Positions 32,666-41,109 of a stretch of 64,000 bases of DNA are shown in pieces. The stretch's first letter is position 1. Each line of letters begins with the position of its first letter. This stretch comes from Rhodocytophaga rosea (lineage in GTDB: Bacteria; Bacteroidota; Bacteroidia; Cytophagales; 172606-1). Position numbers and translations under genes: made by a program. The stretch spans positions 5,102,501 to 5,166,500 of the forward strand of contig NZ_CP048222.1 in assembly GCF_010119975.1 (NCBI RefSeq), in the 5' to 3' direction. The notes under the pieces were generated by a model that saw only the letters and a list, made by a program, of their open reading frames with translations, was not told where the DNA came from and ran no database searches.

Positions 32666-32844
32666 AAAAACCTCTCATAAAGTTAATTCACCCTCCCCGG
32701 CTCCTCCTCCACAAATGCCCGGCATCCTATCCAGAGGCAATCCCTATGATTTTTATTTTCCTGAATAGATATTAAATATTATCCTGCAAAACATTTCTAG
32801 GAAACATATGTATAATTATATATGCTTGTGTTAGTTTTATTTAA

Positions 32845-32863
32845 TTGTCACCTATTTGTCACC
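32845..32863 (+). promoter_or_regulatory. Paired TTGTCACC motif, right arm-type site
   Basis: TTGTCACCTATTTGTCACC, 18 of 19 bases equal to the pair before int at 16331-16349 and in the same orientation, 57 bp before attR. Candidate integrase arm site. Confidence 0.65.
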
Positions 32864-32920
32864 GGCAATAAAAACATAAACATTAAATACTTGTAAATCA
32901 AAGCACTATAATATATTATT

Positions 32921-32938
32921 ATGCATATAGCTATTGCA
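32921..32938 (+). other. attR, 18-bp core
   Basis: ATGCATATAGCTATTGCA, the start codon and next five codons (MHIAIA) of the deoxynucleoside kinase gene; identical to attL at 16190-16207. Confidence 0.88.
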
Positions 32939-33535
32939 GGAAATATTGGGGCTGGCAAAACTACACTTACCCAAAAACTGGCACATCATTTTGAATGGAC
33001 TGCCTTTACAGAACCTGTAGAACATAATCCATATTTGAAAGATTTTTATGAAGATATGCCCAGATGGGCTTTTCACCTGCAAATTTTTTTTCTCAGCAGC
33101 CGGTTTAAGCAGGTTTTACATATTCACCAGAACCGCTACCATATTATTCAGGATAGGTCTATCTATGAGGATGCCTATATTTTTGCTAATAATTTGTACA
33201 CATCGGGTTTAATGAGTGCCCGTGAATATCAAAATTACCTGCAATTATTTCAATCTATGATTAGTTTGGTCCACCCTCCGGACTTGCTGGTTTATCTACG
33301 TGCAGATTTGCCAAAGCTAATGAGTCAGATCGGAAAGAGAGGCAGGGAGTATGAAAAGAATATTAGCCAGGAGTATTTAGATAATTTAAATAAGCATTAT
33401 GAGGATTGGATTAAGGGGTATAACTTGGGAAAATTGCTGATTATTAATGTAAATAACCTCAATTTTGTAGACCACCCGGATGATATGCAATTTATTATTA
33501 CCCAGATAGAACAAGCCCTTATTGAAAAAAAATAG
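32921..33535 (+). CDS. Deoxynucleoside kinase
   Basis: A 204-residue nucleotide-salvage enzyme that phosphorylates deoxynucleosides (deoxyadenosine or deoxyguanosine kinase type). The P-loop is GNIGAGKTT at 7-15, then TEPVEHNPYL, the DRS-type motif IIQDRSIYEDAYIF and a lid region GKRGREYEKNI. The coding sequence is complete, but its first 18 bases are the attachment core, and everything upstream of the ATG now comes from the element. Expression must depend on an element-borne promoter between 32666 and 32920. Confidence 0.93.
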   Translation: MHIAIAGNIGAGKTTLTQKLAHHFEWTAFTEPVEHNPYLKDFYEDMPRWAFHLQIFFLSSRFKQVLHIHQNRYHIIQDRSIYEDAYIFANNLYTSGLMSAREYQNYLQLFQSMISLVHPPDLLVYLRADLPKLMSQIGKRGREYEKNISQEYLDNLNKHYEDWIKGYNLGKLLIINVNNLNFVDHPDDMQFIITQIEQALIEKK

Positions 33536-33686
33536 CAGATTCCTGTTGCATAAGCCAGAAAAGCGTTCTGTGTCCTGCTTTATTGATCTGATTCACCGGT
33601 GATCTTTTACGGTTCACCGTCTTCATAAAACGTCTAACAGTTTTATTGTTTACTCCGACAGTTTGCGTGCATATTTTTGAGAAAAT

Positions 33687-34136
33687 ATGCACCACATGAC
33701 ACCAGAAACCTTATTCTCAATTTGTAATTCGCTGGTATTGCCTCAGTGGCTATTACTTATAGTGGCGCCCAGATGGAAATGGACAAAGAAGCTGGCTAAC
33801 TCTTATATAATACCACTTTTGCTGGCGTTGGTATATGTGTTTCTGTTCGTTACGCATTTCTCAGAGATTCAAAATGGAGGATTTGATAGTCTGGAAAAAG
33901 TAAGGATTCTTTTTAGTAACGACTACTTTTTGCTGGCCGGATGGGTGCATTATTTAGTATTCGACTTGATTTTAGGTAGCTGGATAGCCAAAGATGGGCA
34001 GCAAGCTAGTATTTCACACTAGCTGTTAATCCTTTGTTTATGCTTAACATTTATGCTGGGACCAACAGGTTTTCTTCTCTATCAGCTCATAAAATTTGTA
34101 TATACTCCAAAAGTTACTTCCTATGAAAATAGTTAA
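33687..34136 (+). pseudogene. ABA4-like membrane protein gene with in-frame TAG
   Basis: The frame starts at ATG 33687 and reads 111 residues with the ABA4-like (DUF4281) features SLVLPQWLLLIVAPRW and FLLAGWVHYLVFDLILGSWIA. It then meets TAG at 34020-34022. The same frame continues without a shift for 37 more codons, with LTFMLGPTGFLLYQLIKF, the usual family C terminus, to TAA at 34134, where it overlaps the next gene by 14 bases. The full length of about 149 residues matches the family. A single nonsense mutation (or a sequencing error) is the plain explanation; the truncated product lacks its last membrane helix. Confidence 0.8.
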
Positions 34137-34920
34137 TTTTTTCCGTGAATTATACCCACGCAATCCCCTTCTCGCTATTGCTGGCTGGATACATATAGGA
34201 ATATTACTTCTTTGTATTGCATTCATGCCCTTCGATAATAGGCTGGTGATGAACATTAATCCCTGGATTAAGCCTGCAAAATTTGCCATTAGTATTGCCA
34301 TTTTTGCCTGGTCTATGGGATGGTTTATGTATGAGTTGAAAACTCCTGCCCGAACCAGAATATACAGCATACTTTTTACCCTATTTATGGGGATAGAAAT
34401 GCTTATTATTGCTTTTCAGGCACACAGAGGTACTATTTCTCACTTTAATATTCGATCTGCATTTGATATACTATTGTTTAATATCATGGGAATTGCCATT
34501 ACACTGAACCTGCTTCTAACTATAGTGGTTTTGATAGAGTTTTTTAGAATAAAATCCACTTTACCAAATTACATGGTGTGGGCGATCCAGCTGGGATTGT
34601 TTTCGTTAATTTTGGCTAGCATAGAGGGATTTGTGATGGTAAAATATATGGCTCACACTATTGGTAGTGCTGATGGTGGTCCAGGATTACCTGTTTTAAA
34701 CTGGAGTACCAGAACCGGTGACTTAAGAGTTGCCCATTTTATGGGTATACATGGTTTACAAATATTACCATTTTTTGCTTATTTACTTTCTAAGTGGATA
34801 CAAAAAAAATCGTATAACATCCAGAATGCACTGGTTTTCTCGTTTGCCGGATTCTACTTGTTGCTGATGAATATTACCTTCTGGCAAGCCATCAACAAGA
34901 TACCTTTGATCCGGATATGA
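34123..34920 (+). CDS. Multi-spanning membrane protein, unknown function
   Basis: A 265-residue protein from ATG 34123, with about seven helices (for example LLAIAGWIHIGILLLCIAF and LLFNIMGIAITLNLLLTIVVLIEFF). Histidine-containing loops LRVAHFMGIHGLQILPFF suggest cofactor or metal contacts but do not name a family. It overlaps the 3-prime end of the ABA4-like frame, so the two formed an operon; a role with carotenoid-like or lipid substrates would be guesswork. Confidence 0.72.
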   Translation: MKIVNFFRELYPRNPLLAIAGWIHIGILLLCIAFMPFDNRLVMNINPWIKPAKFAISIAIFAWSMGWFMYELKTPARTRIYSILFTLFMGIEMLIIAFQAHRGTISHFNIRSAFDILLFNIMGIAITLNLLLTIVVLIEFFRIKSTLPNYMVWAIQLGLFSLILASIEGFVMVKYMAHTIGSADGGPGLPVLNWSTRTGDLRVAHFMGIHGLQILPFFAYLLSKWIQKKSYNIQNALVFSFAGFYLLLMNITFWQAINKIPLIRI

Positions 34921-35029
34921 AAGATTGGGTTGAAATAAACGCTGATAAAATTCTGCAAATTGATCCGGTCAAAAAAATAAAATGATATATTTGACCTTTG
35001 CTCAACGTTATCTATAAAATATGCTATCT

Positions 35030-35425
35030 ATGAAACGTGTGTTAATGCCATTATGTATTATGCTGGCTGTAGCCGCCACCTTTTTTTTCAGCAGTTCAAC
35101 TATGGACAAAAAACAAACCGTGAGGCATGTGGTTGTATTTAAATACAAACCTGCCGCTACCAAAGAACAAATTAAAGAAGTAACGGATGCCTTCCGTGGG
35201 TTAAAAGGAAAAATTCCTGGCATTGTGTCTTTCGAACATGGCATAAATCATAGTCCGGAAGGAAAGAATATGGGATTTACTCATGTGTATTTCGTCACGT
35301 TTGAAGATGAGAAAGCCCGTGATACCTATTTGCCCCATCCGGAACATAAAAAATTTGGCCAGTTACTTGGCAAACTCGGTGTTCTGGAAGATGCCTTTGT
35401 CGTAGATTATAATCCAGAGAATTAA
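35030..35425 (+). CDS. Dabb-family (stress-responsive A/B barrel) protein, exported
   Basis: About 131 residues from ATG 35030. A hydrophobic leader (VLMPLCIMLAVAATFFF) precedes a Dabb domain: VRHVVVFKYKPAATKEQIKEV, PGIVSFEHGINHSPEG, THVYFVTFEDEKARDTYLPHPEH and DAFVVDY. Dabb proteins are small dimeric ferredoxin-like barrels of varied or unknown function. The leader implies a periplasmic or membrane location. A strong terminator follows 26 bp after the stop. Confidence 0.85.
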   Translation: MKRVLMPLCIMLAVAATFFFSSSTMDKKQTVRHVVVFKYKPAATKEQIKEVTDAFRGLKGKIPGIVSFEHGINHSPEGKNMGFTHVYFVTFEDEKARDTYLPHPEHKKFGQLLGKLGVLEDAFVVDYNPEN

Positions 35426-35451
35426 GTTAAAAACGTATAAATCTTAATCAG

Positions 35452-35484
35452 GCATATTTCTGTTCATCGGAAATATGCTTTTTT
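35452..35484 (+). terminator. Rho-independent terminator
   Basis: GCATATTTC and GAAATATGC form a perfect nine-base stem followed by a run of T residues. Confidence 0.85.
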
Positions 35485-35542
35485 ATTATAGAAGTTATTC
35501 CCTGAATTGTTATGTTATAATTTTTTGAATCAAAAACTGCTT

Positions 35543-36625
35543 ATGCATTCATACACCTATTTACAGGATTTTGTTAAACAGGTATTTATCAAAATGGGCT
35601 GTCCGATAGAAGAGGCTGACCTGGCAGCTACAATACTGGTTGCGGCCGACCTGAGAGGAATAGATTCTCATGGAGTAGCTCGCTTGCCAGGATATGTACG
35701 ACTGGCCTCATTAAACAGAGTAAATCCAACACCACAGGTTCGTATTGTACACGAAACACCCAGCACTGCTGTAATTGATGGGGATGCTGGCCTGGGTTTA
35801 GTAGTAGCACCCAAAGCTATGCAGGTTGCCATTGAAAAAGCCAGGCAGGCAGGAACTGGCTGGGTTGCGATACGAAATTCAAATCATTTTGGCATGGCCG
35901 GATATTATGCTATGATGGCCCTGGCTCATGATATGATTGGCATGGCCATGACACATGCAGGACCTTTAGTGGCACCCACATTTTCTAAAGATAAATTGCT
36001 GGGCACTAATCCGATTGCTGTAGCGGTACCAGCTGGTAAACAACCGCCTTTTGTAGCAGATTTTGCTACTACCACTGCTGCCTATGGTAAACTAGAAATT
36101 TTGCAGCGAAAGGGTTTGCCTACACCTTCAGGATGGGTACAAGATGCGGCTGGAGATCCAAGTTTCGATGCACATGCAGTAAAAAATGGAGGGGCTTTGC
36201 TTCCATTAGGCGGAGACCGGGAACATGGAAGCCATAAGGGCTATTGTCTGGGAGCTACGGTAGATATATTTTCCGGTGTACTTTCCGGAGCCAATTACGG
36301 CCCCTGGGTGCCGCCTTTTGCCACAGCCGGTTTTATGACCTCAGCAGCTCAACTAGTAGGTGCCGGAACTGGTCATTTCTTGGGTGCTATGCGGGTGGAT
36401 GCATTCCGGCCTGCGGAAGAATTTAAACAACACATGGATAACTGGATTACTACTTTCCGGCAAGCTACACCTGTACCGGGTCAGCCACAAGTATTGATTC
36501 CAGGTGATATTGAAAGAGAGCTGGAAGCCGAACGCCGGCAGACTGGTATTCCTCTTCTGAGTCAGGTAGTGAACAGTTTACAGGAAATAGCAGATAAATT
36601 CGGTCTACGCTTTGAGGGTAACTGA
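35543..36625 (+). CDS. Ldh-family malate/L-lactate-type dehydrogenase
   Basis: A 360-residue NAD(P)-dependent oxidoreductase of the Ldh_2 (PF02615) family. Recognisable text: DLRGIDSHGVARLPGYVR, GWVAIRNSNHFGMAGYYAMMA with the active-site His, GTNPIAVAVPAG and GSHKGYCLGATVDIFSGVLSGA. Substrates in this family include malate, lactate, ureidoglycolate and sugar-derived 2-oxoacids; the one used here is not evident. The ATG at 35543 is preferred to one at 35507 since the family starts close to the YLQDFVKQVF helix. Confidence 0.9.
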   Translation: MHSYTYLQDFVKQVFIKMGCPIEEADLAATILVAADLRGIDSHGVARLPGYVRLASLNRVNPTPQVRIVHETPSTAVIDGDAGLGLVVAPKAMQVAIEKARQAGTGWVAIRNSNHFGMAGYYAMMALAHDMIGMAMTHAGPLVAPTFSKDKLLGTNPIAVAVPAGKQPPFVADFATTTAAYGKLEILQRKGLPTPSGWVQDAAGDPSFDAHAVKNGGALLPLGGDREHGSHKGYCLGATVDIFSGVLSGANYGPWVPPFATAGFMTSAAQLVGAGTGHFLGAMRVDAFRPAEEFKQHMDNWITTFRQATPVPGQPQVLIPGDIERELEAERRQTGIPLLSQVVNSLQEIADKFGLRFEGN

Positions 36626-36734
36626 AAATTTTTAGAAATTTTTTAAATATGCGGTTACCTTTCATTACTTACATGGTATTAAGATAAGAATAATTCAAGT
36701 TATTCATACACCTGTTTAACACTTATTTAGTAAT

Positions 36735-36770
36735 AAAAAGCCCTCTTATCGTTTATATGAGGGTTTTTTT
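36735..36770 (+). terminator. Rho-independent terminator
   Basis: CCCTC and GAGGG with flanking A and T tracts, about 110 bp after the Ldh gene. Confidence 0.7.
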
Positions 36771-36955
36771 ATTTTTTATCCTCAAAATATAACACCTTTA
36801 AGGCTGAATGAAAAAAAACAATTACTGACATTAAAATATTTCTTTTTTAAAATGGCTCATTTCCTTACATAAATTTCTTGAAATTATTTCAAGTATTGGT
36901 GATGAGTCTGACAGGTGTTAAAAAAGTCTTCATTGAATCAAAATTTGTTATTCTT

Positions 36956-36985
36956 CACAAAGAAATTTAGATAAATTTCTTTGTG
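36956..36985. other. Perfect 13-bp inverted repeat in a long noncoding gap
   Basis: CACAAAGAAATTT-AGAT-AAATTTCTTTGTG, followed a few bases later by seven T residues. It stands in the 670-bp gap 36626-37295 that otherwise has only a terminator and no gene. It could end an unseen small RNA or be a protein-binding palindrome. Confidence 0.5.
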
Positions 36986-37295
36986 TGAGGCTGTTTTTTT
37001 CATCTGAAAATAAAATTTGCTTCCGTAATACTTATAAATATGAGTGATGGCTAGATAACCAAATTCAAAAATTCTAATGTTAAATTGCTATATCGGGAGG
37101 CATTTAGAAGTCAGTAATTAACTCATAAATTATAAAGCCTTTCAGAAATATCATTATTCAGTTGGATGAGGTATAAGCATGATCTTTTTGATCAATACAT
37201 ATTTCAACGTTTAACTCAGTTCTATTTCTACTATCCTAAACTATTTTGATTCCAATAGATTTAATCAGATTTTTACAGGTATAATTATCAGGTTT

Positions 37296-37817
37296 ATGTT
37301 AGAAGGACAAGTTTCGGAATTTGGAGGTATCCTGCTGTTTATTATTGGGGGAATATTGTTTGTTCTGATAGCCATGACAGCCGCGCGCCTGTTGCGTCCA
37401 AACCGGCCAAATGAAGAGAAGCTTACTTCTTATGAATGTGGAGAAGAAGCGGTAGGAAGTGCCTGGGGACCATTTAATGTGCGTTTTTATATTATCGCCC
37501 TTATTTTTATTCTATTTGATATAGAATTGGTATTTCTGTTTCCATGGGCAGTAGTATTCGGACAAAAAGAGTTAATTGCTGCGACCAATGGACTTTGGGG
37601 ATGGTTTGCATTAGCCGAGATGGCTATATTTATAATTATTCTAGCAACAGGGCTTGCCTATGCCTGGGCAAAAGGATATTTAGACTGGATCAGACCAGAA
37701 ATAAAAGTACCTGCCTTTGAATCTAAAGTACCGGCACAGTTATACCAGAAATTGAATGAGATGTATAAGGGAAAGCAAGCGCCGGTTTCTGAAGAAACTT
37801 TGATTAGTGGTAAATAA
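37296..37817 (+). CDS. nuoA: NADH-quinone oxidoreductase subunit A
   Basis: A 173-residue membrane subunit of respiratory complex I. Three helices are present, and the conserved loop [29 protein letters not shown] and [15 protein letters not shown] are standard NuoA motifs. The C terminus is longer than in E. coli (extra 40 residues ending SEETLISGK). The nuoB gene starts 11 bp later. No nuoC-N genes follow here, so the remaining subunits must be elsewhere. Confidence 0.95.
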   Translation: MLEGQVSEFGGILLFIIGGILFVLIAMTAARLLRPNRPNEEKLTSYECGEEAVGSAWGPFNVRFYIIALIFILFDIELVFLFPWAVVFGQKELIAATNGLWGWFALAEMAIFIIILATGLAYAWAKGYLDWIRPEIKVPAFESKVPAQLYQKLNEMYKGKQAPVSEETLISGK

Positions 37818-37828
37818 TAATAAATGCT

Positions 37829-38368
37829 ATGGGATTATTAGACCAGAAATTTAACTCCGGCGGTGTAGTAATTACGGCTACTGACAACCTGCTCAACTGG
37901 GCAAGGCTTTCTTCTTTATGGCCCATGGGTTTTGGACTGGCCTGTTGTGCCATAGAAATGATGTCTACCTATGCCTCAGGTTATGACCTTGACCGGTTTG
38001 GTGTGTTTCCGCGGCCTTCACCCCGGCAGTCGGATGTGATGATTGTAGCAGGAACAGTTACTTTCAAAATGGCCGACCGCATTAGGCGGCTATACGAACA
38101 AATGGCTGAACCCCGCTATGTAATTTCAATGGGAAGCTGCTCAAATTGTGGCGGTCCTTACTGGGAACATGGCTATCATGTAGTAAAAGGTGTAGACCGC
38201 ATTATCCCGGTAGATGTGTACGTTCCTGGCTGCCCGCCCCGTCCGGAAGCCTTAATAGGAGGTATTTTGAAGTTACAGGAAAAGATACGGCATGAGAGCC
38301 TGGTAGCGCCTACTGCTTTATTGGATATAATGCAAACGGAAGCGATTAACGCAACTCCTCAACCATAA
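37829..38368 (+). CDS. nuoB: NADH-quinone oxidoreductase subunit B
   Basis: A 179-residue subunit carrying the N2 iron-sulfur cluster of complex I. Cluster ligands are Cys39-Cys40 ([11 protein letters not shown]), Cys104 (MGSCSNCGG) and Cys135 ([13 protein letters not shown]). All are intact. It forms a two-gene unit with nuoA and ends with a 23-base antiparallel overlap with the DUF1080 gene. Confidence 0.95.
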   Translation: MGLLDQKFNSGGVVITATDNLLNWARLSSLWPMGFGLACCAIEMMSTYASGYDLDRFGVFPRPSPRQSDVMIVAGTVTFKMADRIRRLYEQMAEPRYVISMGSCSNCGGPYWEHGYHVVKGVDRIIPVDVYVPGCPPRPEALIGGILKLQEKIRHESLVAPTALLDIMQTEAINATPQP

Positions 38369-38972
38369 TATTTTTATAAGCCACCTGTGCTTTGCCACCT
38401 CCGTGAATTTGAAAAGCAATTAAGCCCGATTGAGGAATAGACTTATCTTTTTCTGTATAATCTATCATAGGTGAATCGTTGAGCCAGATACGGATTCTAC
38501 CATTTTCTGCCCTTACCCGGTAATTATTCCATTCATTGCGTTTGATTACTTTTTCTATGGCCATAGAATCAGGTTTAATCAAGGTTTTGTTTCTCCGGGA
38601 TTCATCATACAAACCTGCCCACCAGCCATCACCCAGGTCTGCCTGGTAGCCTTCCATTTCATAGGGTGGATTTTGCAATCGTCTGCTGTGAAATTGTACA
38701 CCTGCATTCACAAAACCAGAAGTACCTTGTAGTTTGAAGGTAAGCCGGAGATCAAAGTTTTTATAACTTTTTCGGGTAGCAATAAATTCATTGTGAGGTA
38801 CATCAGTTGTTAAAGAACCGCCAATCAAACTTCCGTCTTCAATGCGCCAGGTTTTTAGTGTATCTCCTTCCCAGCCTTTGAATGTTTTGGCATCGAATAG
38901 AGATATAGGTTTAGTTTGCGGAACTTGTACCCAAAGCAGTAGGTGGAGAAGAAAGATATATATGGTGGACAT
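38346..38972 (-). CDS. DUF1080 (3-keto-disaccharide hydrolase-type) secreted protein
   Basis: A 208-residue protein with an N-terminal signal segment ([16 protein letters not shown]) and a concanavalin-like DUF1080 domain: [56 protein letters not shown] and [25 protein letters not shown]. Some family members hydrolyse 3-keto-glycosides in the periplasm. Its 3-prime end overlaps that of nuoB by 23 bases. No oxidising partner is adjacent. Confidence 0.85.
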   Translation of the reverse strand: MSTIYIFLLHLLLWVQVPQTKPISLFDAKTFKGWEGDTLKTWRIEDGSLIGGSLTTDVPHNEFIATRKSYKNFDLRLTFKLQGTSGFVNAGVQFHSRRLQNPPYEMEGYQADLGDGWWAGLYDESRRNKTLIKPDSMAIEKVIKRNEWNNYRVRAENGRIRIWLNDSPMIDYTEKDKSIPQSGLIAFQIHGGGKAQVAYKNIMVEELR

Positions 38973-39090
38973 AAGTGTACAAAAAATTAAATTAGGTGAT
39001 ATAGGAGTTATAAAATTACAATATATTAAAGAAATAAGTATAGTTTCTTCCTTCTAACTTTATTATTGCGACACCCATATATTCCTACAA

Positions 39091-39124
39091 AAAAAGCCTG
39101 CGCTCAATTGGGTGCAGGCTTTTT
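39091..39124. terminator. Strong bidirectional terminator
   Basis: AAAAAGCCTGC and GCAGGCTTTTT, a perfect 11-base stem with A/T ends; it would end the amine oxidase transcript on the minus strand. Confidence 0.85.
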
Positions 39125-39174
39125 AGAAATTGAATGTTTATTTTCATAAACAAATTAGCAAACTCATTTATTCT

Positions 39175-40878
39175 CTATACTTGTTCGGCATACAAAACCT
39201 CATCTGTTGCTACAACAAGTTTTTTACCAGTCAAGGAAGAAAGAATTTCTTCTGCTGCTTGTTTGCCAGTTTCAGCGGCTCCATTCATGTATCCCTGGTA
39301 GTTAATGCTGCAATGTTCGCCGGCAAAAAACAAATTTCCTACAGACTTTCTTTCAGCTCCGGCAATAGTTGTATACTGCCCCGGTTTGTAACAGGCATAA
39401 CTCGCTTTAGTAAATGGATGAGTAGGCCAGTGCATACGTTCGGCAATGCCATTAAAACTGGATGACATACCTGGCCATATTGCTTGCAAAGCCGGGAGAA
39501 AATTAGATACCTGCGACTGTGCTGTTCCCTGTCCAACTTTTACACCAGCAATACCGCCTAAATATACAGTATATCCACCTTTGTTGCCTGCTTGTAGTTG
39601 AGTATTATCCCACCCGCTTTGTACTGGGCCTTTGGAGAATAAATAACCGGTATAGCCATTGGTACGCCATGGTTTGGTATTAAAGCCCAGCAGCAATTTA
39701 GCGTTGGTGCCATAGCCTAGGTTCTGAATCGCATTGGTTTTCCAGGAAGGCAGCGGAACCGTGATGGCTACATTCCTAAGTAATGTAAAGGGTAATGTAA
39801 GTACCGCTATGTCGCATAGTACTTCTGTAATGGAACCATTAGTTTTCTCAAAAGCAAGCTTATAACCTTTACCATTTGGATGAATGGCTACGAGTTTGTT
39901 TTCTAGTACTACCTGGTTCTGTACCTGTTTGTACAAGGCGTCTGTTACCTGTTGATTGCCACCTATAATTTTATAGCGTTCATCACTGTCGCCGAATATA
40001 TCAAAGCTGCCTTTTGAAGTATCGGGTGAAAACAGCCATAAAAAGTTAATACAGCTTTGTTCATGCACTTCCAGGCCATATTCAGTGAGATAAGCTACTT
40101 CCAGTAAACTTCGTATCCAGCCGCTCATTCCGATATAATTAAAATAATCTGAAATAGACATCTGATCATAGAATACAGCTTTTTCCGGATTATTGTAGGT
40201 AATTACACTGGGAAGCGCATCAATGTCAGAAGCGATTTTAGCTGCATAGGGAGCAAAAGCATCAATTACCTGCTTTAAAGTATAGTGTTGTCCATTGAAG
40301 AAATAGGCATCTTTGATTAAGGCTTGTTCACTGGGAGCGAATGTATCAATTAGTGAAAACCCAAATTCTTTGGTCAGTTTGAGCATTTCTTTGTGGCCGC
40401 TGTCAATAAACTCTCCACCTAGTTCTGTTGTTAAGCCGGTACCCATTAAATTTTTCTGGGTAAACATACGGCCGCCTACCCGTTTGCTGGCTTCATAAAT
40501 AGTAGCTGTATAACCAGCTTTTTTTAGTTTGTATGCACAGTTTAATCCTGCGATGCCAGCACCCACAATGGCAATCACCGGACCACCCCGGCGTGCGTTT
40601 GCGCCAGGAGTAGCTTTTTCTATTTGTGGGATAATTTCTTCTTTGGCACAGGCAGAAAGTAAGCCACCAGCCCCTAATACTAGCCCAGCCTGACCTAAAT
40701 GGCCCAGGAATTTTCGACGGTTATACCGGCTTTCGGATGTCATCTCAATGAGTTCATCTACCGGAGCTGTTTGTGAAGAGGTAGCGGCAAAAGCCATTTT
40801 AAAAGCCTGTTGCAAAGAGCGTAGCAGAGGCGTACGGGCATGACGCATCGCCTGCCCGGATATAGGTTTGATTTTCAT
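39175..40878 (-). CDS. Flavin amine oxidase family protein, Tat/lipoprotein leader
   Basis: A 567-residue FAD enzyme. After an unusual 50-residue lead it has a twin-Arg motif NRRKFLGHLGQAG and a lipobox-like LLSACAKE, suggesting export as a folded flavoprotein and lipid anchoring. The FAD-binding fold is VIAIVGAGIAGLNCAYKL with GGRMF downstream, and the C-terminal amine-oxidase motif is LFFAGEHCSINYQGYMNGAAETGK. The substrate (amine, amino acid or carotenoid-like) is not evident. The long lead before the Tat motif may mean that the true start is the Met at residue 28 or 46. Confidence 0.87.
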   Translation of the reverse strand: MKIKPISGQAMRHARTPLLRSLQQAFKMAFAATSSQTAPVDELIEMTSESRYNRRKFLGHLGQAGLVLGAGGLLSACAKEEIIPQIEKATPGANARRGGPVIAIVGAGIAGLNCAYKLKKAGYTATIYEASKRVGGRMFTQKNLMGTGLTTELGGEFIDSGHKEMLKLTKEFGFSLIDTFAPSEQALIKDAYFFNGQHYTLKQVIDAFAPYAAKIASDIDALPSVITYNNPEKAVFYDQMSISDYFNYIGMSGWIRSLLEVAYLTEYGLEVHEQSCINFLWLFSPDTSKGSFDIFGDSDERYKIIGGNQQVTDALYKQVQNQVVLENKLVAIHPNGKGYKLAFEKTNGSITEVLCDIAVLTLPFTLLRNVAITVPLPSWKTNAIQNLGYGTNAKLLLGFNTKPWRTNGYTGYLFSKGPVQSGWDNTQLQAGNKGGYTVYLGGIAGVKVGQGTAQSQVSNFLPALQAIWPGMSSSFNGIAERMHWPTHPFTKASYACYKPGQYTTIAGAERKSVGNLFFAGEHCSINYQGYMNGAAETGKQAAEEILSSLTGKKLVVATDEVLYAEQV

Positions 40879-41109
40879 GTAAAAAGTGTAGAAGTAATAT
40901 GGATTAGAGTAGAAAGTTAAGAAAATTTATAATCACAGAGCTGATGATAAAAGGATTTCTATATATGAAAAAGGTACTTTTTCCAGAGCAAGCCTACAGT
41001 AATACGAAAATCTTTTTGTAAAATGCTTCCGTATATATCTTGCGCACATCCTGTTTAGTTATCCTCTCAACTTGCTTTTCAATTTCATTTATAAACCTTT
41101 ATTTATTTT

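Larger units (their letters stand above)
16190..32920 (+). mobile_element. 16.73-kb integrated satellite- or prophage-like element
   Basis: Bounded by an 18-bp direct repeat, with a tyrosine integrase just inside the left end, paired TTGTCACC motifs just inside both ends, an excisionase-like gene, primase-like and helicase genes with a candidate origin, terminase genes and cargo. Head, portal, tail-tube and lysis genes were not found. It inserted at the start codon of a deoxynucleoside kinase gene and rebuilt the first 18 bases of that gene. A phage satellite that brings its own terminase and a prophage deleted for its structural genes are both possible. Confidence 0.85.
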
